DNA of 64,000 bases from Thiomicrospira cyclica ALM1. GTDB taxonomy: Bacteria > Pseudomonadota > Gammaproteobacteria > Thiomicrospirales > Thiomicrospiraceae. The translations under genes and the position numbers were made by a program. The notes under the pieces are model-generated. The model searched no databases. It was not told the DNA's origin and saw only the letters and a list, made by a program, of their open reading frames with translations. The DNA is taken from the NCBI RefSeq assembly GCF_000214825.1, contig NC_015581.1, positions 1,674,001-1,738,000 of the forward strand, written 5' to 3'. Positions 8,649 through 18,149 of this stretch are shown one piece after another (position 1 is the first letter of the stretch; each line of letters opens with the position of its first letter).

Positions 8649-9647
8649 CTAGGCGGGCTTAAAGGGCACTTCGTTGGTTAAAGGACGCTGATACTTGAAA
8701 GCCATCAGATTTTCAATGGTCGTTTCTGCAATATGCTCTAGCGCTTCATGGGTGAAATAGGCCTGGTGCCCGGTCACCAACACGTTCGGGAAGGTCAATA
8801 AGCGTTCAAAATGATCGTCTTGAATGATGTCATCGGAATGGTCTTCAAAAAACAACGGTCCCTCTTCTTCATAAACATCTAAACCAACGTAGCCAATATG
8901 GCGTGATTTTAGGCCTTTAATCAAGGCTTTAGTATCAATCAGCGCACCACGGCCAGTATTAATAATCATCACCCCTTGGCGCATTTTAGCCATCGCAGCG
9001 GCATTGATCATGCGCGTTGTTTCCTCGGTCAGCGGACAATGCATCGAAATAATGTGTGATTCGGCGTAAAGCACGTCAAGCTCGACCTGCTCAAAACCTT
9101 CCTCGGCACATGATTCGCATAAATAGGGATCATAAATCAACACACGACAGCCAAAGGCTTGCAGACGTTTAGCGACCAACAAGCCAATTTTACCGGCACC
9201 AATAATGCCGACGGTTTTGCCATAAAAATCAAACCCCAACAGTCCATTTAGCGAAAAATTGCCCTCGCGCACGCGGTTATAGGCTTTGTAAAGTTTCCGG
9301 CTCAACGCGAGCATCATTCCGATGGTATGTTCGGCAACCGCATAGGGAGAATAGGCCGGCACGCGGGTGATTTTAATACCCAGTTGTTTTGCGACTGCTA
9401 AATCAACATTATTAAAACCCGCACAGCGCAAAGTGACTAAGCCGACGCCATGTGCCGCGAGCTTGGTTAATACTGGCTCACTCAAATCATCATTTACGAA
9501 AGCGCTGACCGCTTGAAAACCTTGCGCATAATGCACAGTGGCTTCATTTAAGGGGACTTCCAGAAAATTAAGATCGACCTCGTCATTATCATAATGACCC
9601 AAGGCGGTTTTATCGTAAGGCTTGGTACTAAAAACGGCGACTTTCAT
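8649..9647 (-). CDS. ldhA: D-lactate dehydrogenase (2-hydroxyacid dehydrogenase)
   Basis: 332-residue NAD-dependent enzyme interconverting pyruvate and D-lactate. Family landmarks: MKVAVFSTKPYD start, LRCAGFNNVDL, RVPAYSPYAVAEHTIGMML, the Rossmann motif VGIIGAGKIG, NTGRGALIDT with the catalytic Arg region, the acidic GLDVYEEE loop, and the GHQAYFT His near the end. This set is typical of fermentative LdhA. AGGAGA lies seven bases before the start. It is 24 bases downstream of a TRAP-type binding protein gene in the same direction, suggesting joint expression and a shared 2-oxoacid or lactate theme. Confidence 0.92.
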   Translation of the reverse strand: MKVAVFSTKPYDKTALGHYDNDEVDLNFLEVPLNEATVHYAQGFQAVSAFVNDDLSEPVLTKLAAHGVGLVTLRCAGFNNVDLAVAKQLGIKITRVPAYSPYAVAEHTIGMMLALSRKLYKAYNRVREGNFSLNGLLGFDFYGKTVGIIGAGKIGLLVAKRLQAFGCRVLIYDPYLCESCAEEGFEQVELDVLYAESHIISMHCPLTEETTRMINAAAMAKMRQGVMIINTGRGALIDTKALIKGLKSRHIGYVGLDVYEEEGPLFFEDHSDDIIQDDHFERLLTFPNVLVTGHQAYFTHEALEHIAETTIENLMAFKYQRPLTNEVPFKPA

Positions 9648-9671
9648 ATAACTCTCCTAATGTGGCACTCG

Positions 9672-10832
9672 TTACAGGTAACGTAAATCTAAAAAGGCTT
9701 TTAAAGACTGCTCCGTCCAGGGTGCCACTTGATCCCGAAACGCTTTTTGTGATGCCCAGACTTTTTGTGCTAACGGATCGCGCGCTGCGGCGGCTTCCAC
9801 CACTTCAGCACTCGTTTTCTTCAAGGCAAGGAGCACATCCTGCGGGAAGTGACGCAACTGGACGCCATGCTGATTAACTAAGGTATTAAGCGCCTGCTGA
9901 TTGCGTGCGGTGTATTCTGCGAGCATATTTAAATTCGCTACCTTCATGGCGCTGCGTACAATCACTTGTAAATCAGGTGTCAGCTCTGCAAAAGCCTTTT
10001 CATTAATCATACACTCTAACGCAGAACCCGGTTCTTGCCAGCCCGGCGTATAGTAATATTTGGCAACACGATGAAAACCAAACGCTAAATCGTTATAGGG
10101 TCCCACAAACTCAACCGCGTCAATCAGCCCGGTTTGCATCCCTTGAAAAAGCTCGTTGCCCGGCAGATTTACCGTGACAGCGCCGACTTTCTCATAAACC
10201 TCGGCACCCAGGCCTGGCATCCGAATTTTTAAACCACGCAAATCGGCGATGCTAGTAATTTCTCGATTAAACCAGCCGCCCATTTGAGTGCCGGTATTGC
10301 CCGCCGCATTCGGAATCAATCCAAACGGCTTATAGGCCTCTTCCCATAAGGCCATACCACCACCGTAGTATAACCAACTGTTCATTTCTTCTGCCGTTAA
10401 GCCCATAGGTACGACGGTGAAGAAGTCGGCACTAGGCAGTTTTCCTTTCCAATAGTAGGCGGTGGCATGGCCTAAATCGGCTTGCCCTTGCGATACCGCA
10501 TCAAAAACTTCAAATGGCCCGACCAATTCACCCGCACCAAAGACAGTTATTTTGATCCTGCCACCCGACATTTGCTCAATCAGCTGGGCCAGCTCATTCG
10601 CGCCTGTGCCGAGGCCTGGAAAATTTTTGGGCCATGCTGTGACCATTTTCCAATGAAACACCCGCTCACGATCAATAACGACGCCATCCGCCTCGCTTTG
10701 GCAACCGGATAGTCCGAGCGCAGTGACCGCCACCGCACCCGTTAACAGCGCGCGTCGCCCCAGGGCGCTAGTCGTCTTTGTGTTGATAGCTTCAATAGGC
10801 TGGACTGATGGGGCTTTCCGTTGCTGAGTCAT
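9672..10832 (-). CDS. TRAP transporter substrate-binding lipoprotein, DctP/TakP type
   Basis: 386-residue periplasmic binding protein of the DctP superfamily. The N-terminus combines a GRRALLTG twin-arginine-like motif, a hydrophobic segment and a lipobox (GLSGC, Cys near 44), so it may be a Tat-exported lipoprotein. The mature part has WPKNFPGLGTGANELAQ, a KIRMPGLGAEVYEKVG block and the signature ELFQGMQTGLIDAVEFVGP. These resemble TakP, which binds pyruvate and other 2-oxo acids. No DctQ or DctM membrane subunit lies next to it, so it must work with a transporter encoded elsewhere or act as a sensor. Probably co-transcribed with the D-lactate dehydrogenase gene. Confidence 0.85.
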   Translation of the reverse strand: MTQQRKAPSVQPIEAINTKTTSALGRRALLTGAVAVTALGLSGCQSEADGVVIDRERVFHWKMVTAWPKNFPGLGTGANELAQLIEQMSGGRIKITVFGAGELVGPFEVFDAVSQGQADLGHATAYYWKGKLPSADFFTVVPMGLTAEEMNSWLYYGGGMALWEEAYKPFGLIPNAAGNTGTQMGGWFNREITSIADLRGLKIRMPGLGAEVYEKVGAVTVNLPGNELFQGMQTGLIDAVEFVGPYNDLAFGFHRVAKYYYTPGWQEPGSALECMINEKAFAELTPDLQVIVRSAMKVANLNMLAEYTARNQQALNTLVNQHGVQLRHFPQDVLLALKKTSAEVVEAAAARDPLAQKVWASQKAFRDQVAPWTEQSLKAFLDLRYL

Positions 10833-10933
10833 TCGATGTCCTTTATTTTGAGGGGTGATAGTTGCGATTACGCAGAAATCTAGCTTCCCTAGCTAGGTTA
10901 CAGTATCATTAAACTTTTTAATCGGATTATGCC

Positions 10934-11659
10934 ATGTTTCTAGATGATTTCTACCAAACTCGCTCAAACGCAACCCAATTACCGTCATTTGTTGTTCAGC
11001 CAGAACAAGCGAGTCGTTTTGCCAAGCGCGTAGCGGGTGACTTTAATCCCTTGCATAACCCCGATTCAAAACGTTTTTGTGTCCCTGGCGATCTGTTGTT
11101 TTCGATTAGCCTTGCGCAACTGGGCTTAGCAAAATACATCTCGGTCAAATTTGTTGGCATGTTAAGTGATAACCGTGAACTCAACTTTGTACCTGATCAA
11201 GACCACAGCTACTTGATTCAAGATAGTGATGCCAAAACCTTTTTGAGTTTGACACACCAAAATACGCTGAGCCAAGACCCACAGATTATCGCGCCCTTTA
11301 TTGAAGCTTATGTTGCCTTTTCGGGCGAAAGTTTTCCTAATTTGTTGGTTCCAATTATGGCTGAGCATAACATTATGATTAACCCAGCTCGCCCCATGGT
11401 GATGTATGAAAGCATGGCTGTCCATTTTGAACAAACACCCACCGCAAACATGCGTCTGGAATATGCCGGTTATACTATTGATTCACAAGCAAAACGCGCC
11501 CAAGTGACCCTAAAATTTTCTATATTAGATGGCAATAACTTGCTAGGCTATGGGAACAAAGTCATGCTATTGAGCGGCTTACGTGAATACGACCATGAGG
11601 CGATGCAACAGGTCTGTGATGATTACGCTACAATCAAATCGAATTACGCTGAGTCCTAA
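10934..11659 (+). CDS. DUF3581 family protein
   Basis: 241-residue cytosolic protein of a family (DUF3581) largely confined to gammaproteobacteria and without a proven role. The motif AGDFNPLHNPDSKRF near residues 33-48 resembles the catalytic segment of MaoC-like hot-dog hydratases, suggesting a hot-dog fold and an acyl-thioester or related ligand; that is inference. It is divergent from the TRAP binding protein gene (101-base shared control region) and stands 24 bases before the RND adaptor gene. The start ATG has only a weak ribosome binding site (ATCGGA). Confidence 0.82.
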   Translation: MFLDDFYQTRSNATQLPSFVVQPEQASRFAKRVAGDFNPLHNPDSKRFCVPGDLLFSISLAQLGLAKYISVKFVGMLSDNRELNFVPDQDHSYLIQDSDAKTFLSLTHQNTLSQDPQIIAPFIEAYVAFSGESFPNLLVPIMAEHNIMINPARPMVMYESMAVHFEQTPTANMRLEYAGYTIDSQAKRAQVTLKFSILDGNNLLGYGNKVMLLSGLREYDHEAMQQVCDDYATIKSNYAES

Positions 11660-11683
11660 TTTGATCGAATCCAGGAGTCTTGC

Positions 11684-12733
11684 ATGCACGGGTTGATAAT
11701 GACTAGGCTTTTATTAATCAGTCTTTTCGGGGCGCTGGTCTTAGGTAGTGTGGCTAATAGCGCTCATGCCGATGATGATTGGCGCAGCTTTATAGAAACC
11801 CAGCCCGTATCTGAAGTGACCATTACACGGTCACAATCCTTTGCGGCCGAGGTAATTAGTCCCAACGAATCACAACTGGCTAGTGAGCTAAATGCTCGCA
11901 TCTTGCGAATTCACACCCGCCCCGGTGCTGTGGTTTTGCAAAATCAGCTATTGATCGAATTAGATTGCCAAGACCAACAACTCCACGCTGAGAGTTTAAT
12001 CGCTCAACAACGCCAAAATCAGGCGTTACTTGACCTTGCCAAACTCTCGTTATCCCGGCTAAAAACCTTGCAAAACCGCGATTTAGCCACGCTGAGTCAG
12101 TTGGATGAATTAAACACGCAGATCGATCAACTCGAAGCCCAGCAAGGAATTCTATCGGTTGAGCAAGCCATTAATGCACGTCAAATCGATCGTTGTCGGA
12201 TTAAAGCACCCTTTGATGGTGCGATTGTTAACCACCAAGTTGGTGAAGGTCAATGGGTCAGTGTCGGCACACCCCTGCTCAATCTGGTGCAAACCCAAGA
12301 TGCCGAAATCCGCAGCCAACTCCCGGTCAGTTGGTTACGTTCCGTGAGTGACATCGCAGAACCCAGCCATCTAAAGGCGGTGTTTCAAGCACTCGGCATT
12401 GCAGATCAACCTGTGAACCTGCTACGCCAAGCGCCCAACCTTGAACCGAACAGTCGCAGTGTAGCGGTCTGGTTTAAGGCCGACACAAACCTACCGATTG
12501 GGCTGAGTGGGCAGCTGACATTAACCCACCCCAAACGATTTTTACCCACCCAAGTGATTGTGCAACGAGACGGTGAAATGGGCGTATTTGCAGTCCAGCA
12601 AGATCAACTGCGGTTTCTGGTCCTAGCTCATGTCCAAGAAGGACGCCCACACCCGCTGCCCGACGATTGGGCTGATGACCTGCTGATCGTTACCCAAGGC
12701 CAGCAACGCCTAAGCCGAGCGCACGCCCAATGA
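11684..12733 (+). CDS. RND efflux periplasmic adaptor (HlyD/AcrA family)
   Basis: 349-residue membrane-fusion protein linking an RND pump to an outer-membrane channel. It has an N-terminal signal (residues 1-29, LLLISLFGALVLGSVANSAHA), a biotinyl-lipoyl half-motif (ILRIHTRPGAVVLQNQLLIELDCQD), a coiled-coil hairpin rich in Gln/Leu (residues 90-150), then the second half-motif (DRCRIKAPFDGAIVNHQVGEGQWVSVGTPLLNLV). AGGAG eight bases upstream supports the ATG at 11684. The stop overlaps the pump gene by 4 bases, a coupled pair. No outer-membrane factor is encoded nearby. Confidence 0.87.
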   Translation: MHGLIMTRLLLISLFGALVLGSVANSAHADDDWRSFIETQPVSEVTITRSQSFAAEVISPNESQLASELNARILRIHTRPGAVVLQNQLLIELDCQDQQLHAESLIAQQRQNQALLDLAKLSLSRLKTLQNRDLATLSQLDELNTQIDQLEAQQGILSVEQAINARQIDRCRIKAPFDGAIVNHQVGEGQWVSVGTPLLNLVQTQDAEIRSQLPVSWLRSVSDIAEPSHLKAVFQALGIADQPVNLLRQAPNLEPNSRSVAVWFKADTNLPIGLSGQLTLTHPKRFLPTQVIVQRDGEMGVFAVQQDQLRFLVLAHVQEGRPHPLPDDWADDLLIVTQGQQRLSRAHAQ

Positions 12734-15700
12734 TTAAGCGATTTATCAGCAATGCCGTGTTAGCCAATCTGGTATTTGCGCTCATATTGGCTTTAGGCGT
12801 CATGTCCTATCTGGATATGCCGCGCCAAAAAGATCCTACGATTAATTTCAACTGGATTATTATTGTGACCGCTTTACCGGGCGCTAGCGCCGAAGATATC
12901 GAAACCCGCGTCACCCAACCGCTTGAAGATGCTTTGCGAAAACTCAACGATGTCAACTTTGTCTCCAGCACCTCGCGAGTCGGGCTATCTAATATCCTAG
13001 TGCGTTTTCGCGATTTAGATGATCGCACCTTTGACAAGCGCATTAACGATTTACGCCGCGAAATTCAAAACAAACGCCCAGAATTACCTGCAGATATTGT
13101 CGAGCCCATGGTGATGGAAATTACCAGCGCTAACGCCTATCCCTCGGCTACGCTGGTACTGAAAGGGCAAGCGTTTGATGAAACCCTTCGCGCACAAGGC
13201 TTTCAACTCAAACGCGAATTAGAACGCCTGCGGGGTGTCGATCGCATTGATACTATTGGGCTCGAAGACCCCGAATTACAAGTCCGCCTCGATTTTAATC
13301 GCCTGGCGCAACTGGGGGTCAGCCCACCCTTAGTCGCGGATATGATTGCCGCTCAGTGGCAAGATCAAGCCGCAGGCAAGCTGCGCGTTGGCCAAGAGCA
13401 GTGGTTAATTCGTCATGTAGGCCAAAGCGCCGACCCAGAAGCCCTAGCACAACTGCCACTCCCGACCACCCAAGGTGATGTGCTGCTAGAGGATGTGGCA
13501 GAGATTTTGCGTGCCCGCCAGGACGCTACTCAAATGGTGTCGATGAATGACCAACCGGCCGTTATTCTCGCCGTTATGAAATCCGGCACAGCCAATACCC
13601 TGGAACTGGTTGAACGTCTTACCGACTTTATCACGGATTACAACCACCAATATGCCGCGCAAGGTTTAATCCTAACCCTCGCCGATGACCAAACTCAATC
13701 CACGCGTGATGCCATTAGTATGATGCAAACTAATGCCCTGCAAGGTTTAACGCTGGTATTGCTGGTCAGTTGGTTATTTTTAGGTTGGCGTATTGGGCTA
13801 CTGGTGGCGATGGCGATTCCTTTTTCGCTGACCGGGGTTTTTATCGTGCTTAATCTTACTGGCGAAACCCTCAATTTGACGGTCTTGTTAGGGGTTATTA
13901 TTGCGCTGGGTATGTTGGTGGATGTGGCGGTGGTGATGGTTGAAGCCATGCACCATCAGATGCACCGAGGTCGCAACACCCTGGATGCGGCGATTGAAGC
14001 CATGCAAGAGGTGGGCTGGCCGCTAGTAGCCGCCGTACTGACCACTATTGCGGCCTTTTTACCCTTGATGCTATTGCCCGGTATTTTGGGCGACTTTATG
14101 CGCATTGTGCCGCTGGTGGTAACCATCGCACTGATTATCAGTCTGATTCAAGCCTTTTGGATGTTACCCTCGCAAAGTCATGCTCTGCATCTGAAAGCCG
14201 ACCAAAAGCACCACCTGACGCCTGGACGCGAACGACGCTTAATGAAACTGCGCAACCTGTACGGGCGGGCATTGGTGAAAAGTTTTCGACACCCTTGGCT
14301 AACCCTGTTTGTGTTAACCAGTGCCTTTGCATCAGCTATTTATTTAGTGTCTTCAGAACGCATCACCACCAACTTCTTTGCCTCCGACACACTGGATATT
14401 TTCTATTTAAATGTCGAACTCCCCACTGGCACGCCGATTGATCAAACCCTGGCTAAGACACGTGAAATAGAGGGACTTTCCCAGGCCTGGTTACAGGACG
14501 GCGAAAGCCGTGCGCTAGTCAGCTACGCCGGACAGATGTTTACCGAAACCGAGCCGCTAATCGGCGAAAACCTTGGGCAGGTGTTTATTAGCCTGCACCC
14601 CGCCTCGCAGCGCGAGCGCAGTGCCGACACCATCATTGATGGGCTGCGCGATTATATAGTAGCTAATGCACCCACACCTGCCGAGGTGAGTGTACTTAAA
14701 CTGTCCGGCGGCCCACCCAGCTCTAAACCGATTAGCGTCAAAGTCAGAGGCGATGATTACACCGAAATTGCCGCTGCCGTGGCTGACCTCACTGCGCTAC
14801 TCGAGCAAACTCCGGGGGTGACAGACATTCAAAACGATGCCACCCTGGGTAGCCCGCAACTGGTGACCCAACTCAATATGCCGGCGATTCGTCAAGCAGG
14901 TCTGGACCCAATGACCGTGGTGCGCAGTTTACGTTTACTAACCGATGGTGAAGTAGTCGCGCAACTGAATGACCGAGGTGAGCAAGTCGATTTACGCGTG
15001 CGTGGCAGCCTGCCCCAAACCGACGATATCCAGGCCTGGTTATCGACCCAAATTACCAGTCCAAGCGGTCAGCGGATTGCCCTGGCTGAACTGGTAACCG
15101 TTGAAATTCGCCAGGGTTTTGTCAGTTTAAGACATCATAACTTTAGTCGCGCGATTACCTTGGAAGCCGACATCGATCGCAGTCAAATTGATACGCTCAG
15201 TGCCAATGCGCAATTACAGGCAGCCTGGAACGAAATTGCTGCGAATCATCCTGGCATTAACCTCGATTTTTCCGGCGAACTCGATGAAATCAATGAATCA
15301 CTTAACGCCATGCTGATGCTGTTTGTGATGGGTGTTGGGCTGATGTATATGATTTTAGGCGCGCAATTCAGAAGCTATTTTCAACCGTTTATTATTTTGC
15401 TTACTATTCCGATGGCCTTTACCGGTGTCGCCTATGGCCTCTGGATGAGTGGTTACCCATTAAGTTTATACACCCTGTATGGCGTGGTTGCCTTATCCGG
15501 TATTGCGGTCAATGCGGCGATTGTGTTGATTTCGGCCGCTAATTCGCGTCGTGCCAGTGGTATGTCTAACCTACATGCTATTGTTTATGCCGCCCGCCGT
15601 CGACTGGTGCCCATCTTAATCACCACCTTCACCACTATGGCGGGTTTGATGGGCTTAGCGATTGGCATGGGTGGGCATTCGTTAATGTTTAGTCCGGTTG

Positions 15701-15792
15701 CGACCGCTATTGTCTGGGGCATTGGCGTATCTACCCTGCTAACGCTGTTTACCATTCCGTTGTTTTATCGCCTCACAAATCTATATAAATAA
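12730..15792 (+). CDS. RND efflux permease, AcrB-like
   Basis: 1020-residue inner-membrane proton-driven efflux pump. The usual two-repeat plan is visible: helix 1 at the N-terminus (AVLANLVFALILALGVM), a large periplasmic loop beginning MPRQKDPTINFNWIIIVTALPGAS, the helix bundle near 330-480 with the conserved LGVIIALGMLVDVAVVMVEA segment (helix 4, proton-relay Asp), a second loop, and a matching bundle near 860-1015 ending IPLFYRLTN. Start overlaps the adaptor stop. The PRQKDP opening matches the subgroup of small two-gene RND systems rather than classical AcrB. Substrates are unknown. Two CAGGCCTG sites occur inside (14482, 15031). Confidence 0.9.
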   Translation: MIKRFISNAVLANLVFALILALGVMSYLDMPRQKDPTINFNWIIIVTALPGASAEDIETRVTQPLEDALRKLNDVNFVSSTSRVGLSNILVRFRDLDDRTFDKRINDLRREIQNKRPELPADIVEPMVMEITSANAYPSATLVLKGQAFDETLRAQGFQLKRELERLRGVDRIDTIGLEDPELQVRLDFNRLAQLGVSPPLVADMIAAQWQDQAAGKLRVGQEQWLIRHVGQSADPEALAQLPLPTTQGDVLLEDVAEILRARQDATQMVSMNDQPAVILAVMKSGTANTLELVERLTDFITDYNHQYAAQGLILTLADDQTQSTRDAISMMQTNALQGLTLVLLVSWLFLGWRIGLLVAMAIPFSLTGVFIVLNLTGETLNLTVLLGVIIALGMLVDVAVVMVEAMHHQMHRGRNTLDAAIEAMQEVGWPLVAAVLTTIAAFLPLMLLPGILGDFMRIVPLVVTIALIISLIQAFWMLPSQSHALHLKADQKHHLTPGRERRLMKLRNLYGRALVKSFRHPWLTLFVLTSAFASAIYLVSSERITTNFFASDTLDIFYLNVELPTGTPIDQTLAKTREIEGLSQAWLQDGESRALVSYAGQMFTETEPLIGENLGQVFISLHPASQRERSADTIIDGLRDYIVANAPTPAEVSVLKLSGGPPSSKPISVKVRGDDYTEIAAAVADLTALLEQTPGVTDIQNDATLGSPQLVTQLNMPAIRQAGLDPMTVVRSLRLLTDGEVVAQLNDRGEQVDLRVRGSLPQTDDIQAWLSTQITSPSGQRIALAELVTVEIRQGFVSLRHHNFSRAITLEADIDRSQIDTLSANAQLQAAWNEIAANHPGINLDFSGELDEINESLNAMLMLFVMGVGLMYMILGAQFRSYFQPFIILLTIPMAFTGVAYGLWMSGYPLSLYTLYGVVALSGIAVNAAIVLISAANSRRASGMSNLHAIVYAARRRLVPILITTFTTMAGLMGLAIGMGGHSLMFSPVATAIVWGIGVSTLLTLFTIPLFYRLTNLYK

Positions 15793-15890
15793 TAATTTAG
15801 CCTTGACTAAATATTTTATTTTAAATAGCATATTCAAACATAAACCCAGATAATAATTTATTTTTGAAATTAAAAAACGGGAGTTTTTAT

Positions 15891-17996
15891 ATGCTAAAAC
15901 CAGCACGACTTACCCGCGCACTAGGCTTTATTAGCCTAAGCAGCAGCCTTGCTTTGATTAGCCCACAGCTGTTTGCCAATACCGAAACCTCATTGGAACG
16001 TATTTCGGTTATTCAAGCCGGCTCAATTATGAGCCAAACCGAAAGTGAAGTGGTGCGCCCGGTAGCGGTCATTGAAGGCGAACAAATGGAACAACGCCGC
16101 GCTGGCACGATTGGTGAAGCCTTGGATGGCTTACCTGGCATTAGTAATGCTGATTTTGGTCCAGGCGTTGGTCGTCCGGTGATTCGAGGCCTACAAGGTT
16201 CACGGGTGGCGATTCTAGAAGACGGTGCCCGAGTCAGCGATGTATCCGGTGAAGGTGCCGATCATGCGGTCGCCAGTTCAACCTTACGTGCCGATTCGGT
16301 TGAAGTGATTCGTGGCCCGGCGACCTTGCTTTATGGCTCAGGCGCCAGCGGTGGCGTGGTGAATGTGGTATCCGGTCGTTTTAGTCCGATTATCGGCGAC
16401 CGCGCCAATGGTGCGGTGCAAGCCTCCTATGGGCTTAATGGTCATGATCGCCGCAGCGGTGTGGCGTTAGAGCTGCCAGTATCCGGCGAAATGGCGATTC
16501 GTTTAGACGCCGATTATCGCCAAACCGATAATTTCTCGATTAACGGTTTTCAAACGTCAGATGGCGAGGGCAAGCGCAATGAACTACTCAACAGTGATGT
16601 CGAAAATCGCAATCTAGCCATAACCGGTATTTATGCGGGCGAGCGCGGATTTTTAGGCATAGGCTTTAGTCAGTGGAATAGCGAGTATGGGATTCCAGAA
16701 GCCGACGAGGATGACTATGACCGCATTGAAGCGGAATCCAAGCGCTTTGATCTAAAAGGTGAGCTGTACGATCCGCTGCCCGGTTTTAATACCGCACGCT
16801 TTAGCTTAGCTTACACCGACTTCTATCAAGAAGAATGGGAATACGAAGTCGGCGCTCGAGAGCTTGAAGCGATTTTTAAACAACAAGAATTGGATTTGCG
16901 CTTGGAATTGACCCATGACCCGATTGCAAACTGGACAGGGGTGATTGGGCTCGACTTCAATAACACCAAGTTCGAAGCTGAAGACGATGGTGATGCCTTT
17001 TTTATTCGCCCCAGCGAGCGCAATTCAATCGGCATTTTTAGTATGCAAGAAAGACCGACATCCTGGGGACAATTCGAGCTAGGGTTTAGATTGGGTTACG
17101 ATCACTTCAACCCAAAACGTCAAGGTAATTCAACTGTAGCCGGCGATAGCGTTACCTTTGATAATGCCTCAATTGGTACCGTTAACTTTGACCCTAATCC
17201 CGGCACAAAATCTTATTTAAACACTGGAATCGCATTGGGTGCGTTATTTGACCTGGATAGTGACCATAAACTGCGTGCCGGCATTAGCCGCTCTGAAGCC
17301 GCGCCCGGCCCGGAACAGCTTTATGCCTTTGGTCGCCATGGTGCGGCCGGCCTGTTTGAGGTGGGTAATCCGGATTTAACCAAAGAAACCTATTTAAATA
17401 CCGAAATCAGCTTATTGCGCCAACAGGGTAGCCTGCGTTATGAAGCAACCGCGTTTGTGAATCTGGTGGATAACTTTATTTATTACCAAAACGACACGGA
17501 TAATCGCCGTGTGGATGGTAATGGTAACGATAAAGCCGATGGAGAACTACTGGTCTATAACGCTCAAGATGACGCGATTTTTTATGGTGTCGAACTCAAC
17601 GGTGCGGTCGATCTAGCCACTCAGCTACCCCTAACGCTTCGCGCCAGCGGTGATTACTTGCGTGGTGAACTTCGTGACGGCGGCAACCTGCCGCGTATGA
17701 CCCCGCCGCGTATTGGCCTAGGCGCCGATACCCGCTGGAGTGACTTTAAGTTGAGTGTCGATTATCGTTATCACTTTAAACAAACCCAAACCGCAGAAGC
17801 GGAAGACACCACCGATGGCTTTGCTACGCTGGGCTTTGATTTAGCCTACTATCCTGCAAACATCAAAGACCTGCGTTTATTTTTACAAGGGCGCAACTTG
17901 ACCAACGAAAGTGGTCGCTTACATCAAAGCTTCTTTAAAAACGAAGCACCAATTAGCGGTCGCAATTTTACGGCGGGGGTTCGCTACCAGTTTTAA
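15891..17996 (+). CDS. TonB-dependent outer-membrane receptor
   Basis: 701-residue ligand-gated porin using TonB energy to import a metal or metal chelate. It has a signal peptide (LTRALGFISLSSSLALISPQLFA), a plug domain (ALDGLPGISNADFGPGVGRPVIRGL, then VEVIRGPATLLYGSGASGGVVNVV) and a 22-strand barrel region ending in YQF, the terminal Phe required for BAM insertion. The ATG at 15891 is chosen because CGGGAG lies eight bases before it; an upstream TTG in frame (15864) lacks one. Acidic loops with EADEDDYD and several His suggest a ZnuD-like zinc receptor, but this is weak. About 100 bases separate it from the RND gene. A strong terminator follows. Confidence 0.88.
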   Translation: MLKPARLTRALGFISLSSSLALISPQLFANTETSLERISVIQAGSIMSQTESEVVRPVAVIEGEQMEQRRAGTIGEALDGLPGISNADFGPGVGRPVIRGLQGSRVAILEDGARVSDVSGEGADHAVASSTLRADSVEVIRGPATLLYGSGASGGVVNVVSGRFSPIIGDRANGAVQASYGLNGHDRRSGVALELPVSGEMAIRLDADYRQTDNFSINGFQTSDGEGKRNELLNSDVENRNLAITGIYAGERGFLGIGFSQWNSEYGIPEADEDDYDRIEAESKRFDLKGELYDPLPGFNTARFSLAYTDFYQEEWEYEVGARELEAIFKQQELDLRLELTHDPIANWTGVIGLDFNNTKFEAEDDGDAFFIRPSERNSIGIFSMQERPTSWGQFELGFRLGYDHFNPKRQGNSTVAGDSVTFDNASIGTVNFDPNPGTKSYLNTGIALGALFDLDSDHKLRAGISRSEAAPGPEQLYAFGRHGAAGLFEVGNPDLTKETYLNTEISLLRQQGSLRYEATAFVNLVDNFIYYQNDTDNRRVDGNGNDKADGELLVYNAQDDAIFYGVELNGAVDLATQLPLTLRASGDYLRGELRDGGNLPRMTPPRIGLGADTRWSDFKLSVDYRYHFKQTQTAEAEDTTDGFATLGFDLAYYPANIKDLRLFLQGRNLTNESGRLHQSFFKNEAPISGRNFTAGVRYQF

Positions 17997-18008
17997 GCGC
18001 TTCAACTT

Positions 18009-18031
18009 GGCCGCATAATGCGGCCTTTTTT
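18009..18031 (+). terminator. Rho-independent terminator after the TonB receptor
   Basis: GGCCGCAT and AATGCGGCC form a GC-rich stem followed by six T residues, 12 bases after the stop codon. Confidence 0.92.
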
Positions 18032-18149
18032 ATTTGCATCCCACCCTATCAAAACACGGCAATTTCGCTTACAAATTATTGACTTGCACGCCCTACATGG
18101 TAAGCTTCTCGGCTAATAAACTTTATTTATAACTTCGATCAGGAAAAAC

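Noticed and set aside
15793-15890. Fur or Zur box before the TonB receptor
   Set aside because: The region is AT-rich with GATAATAATTTATT-like text, but no convincing palindromic 19-base site can be drawn.
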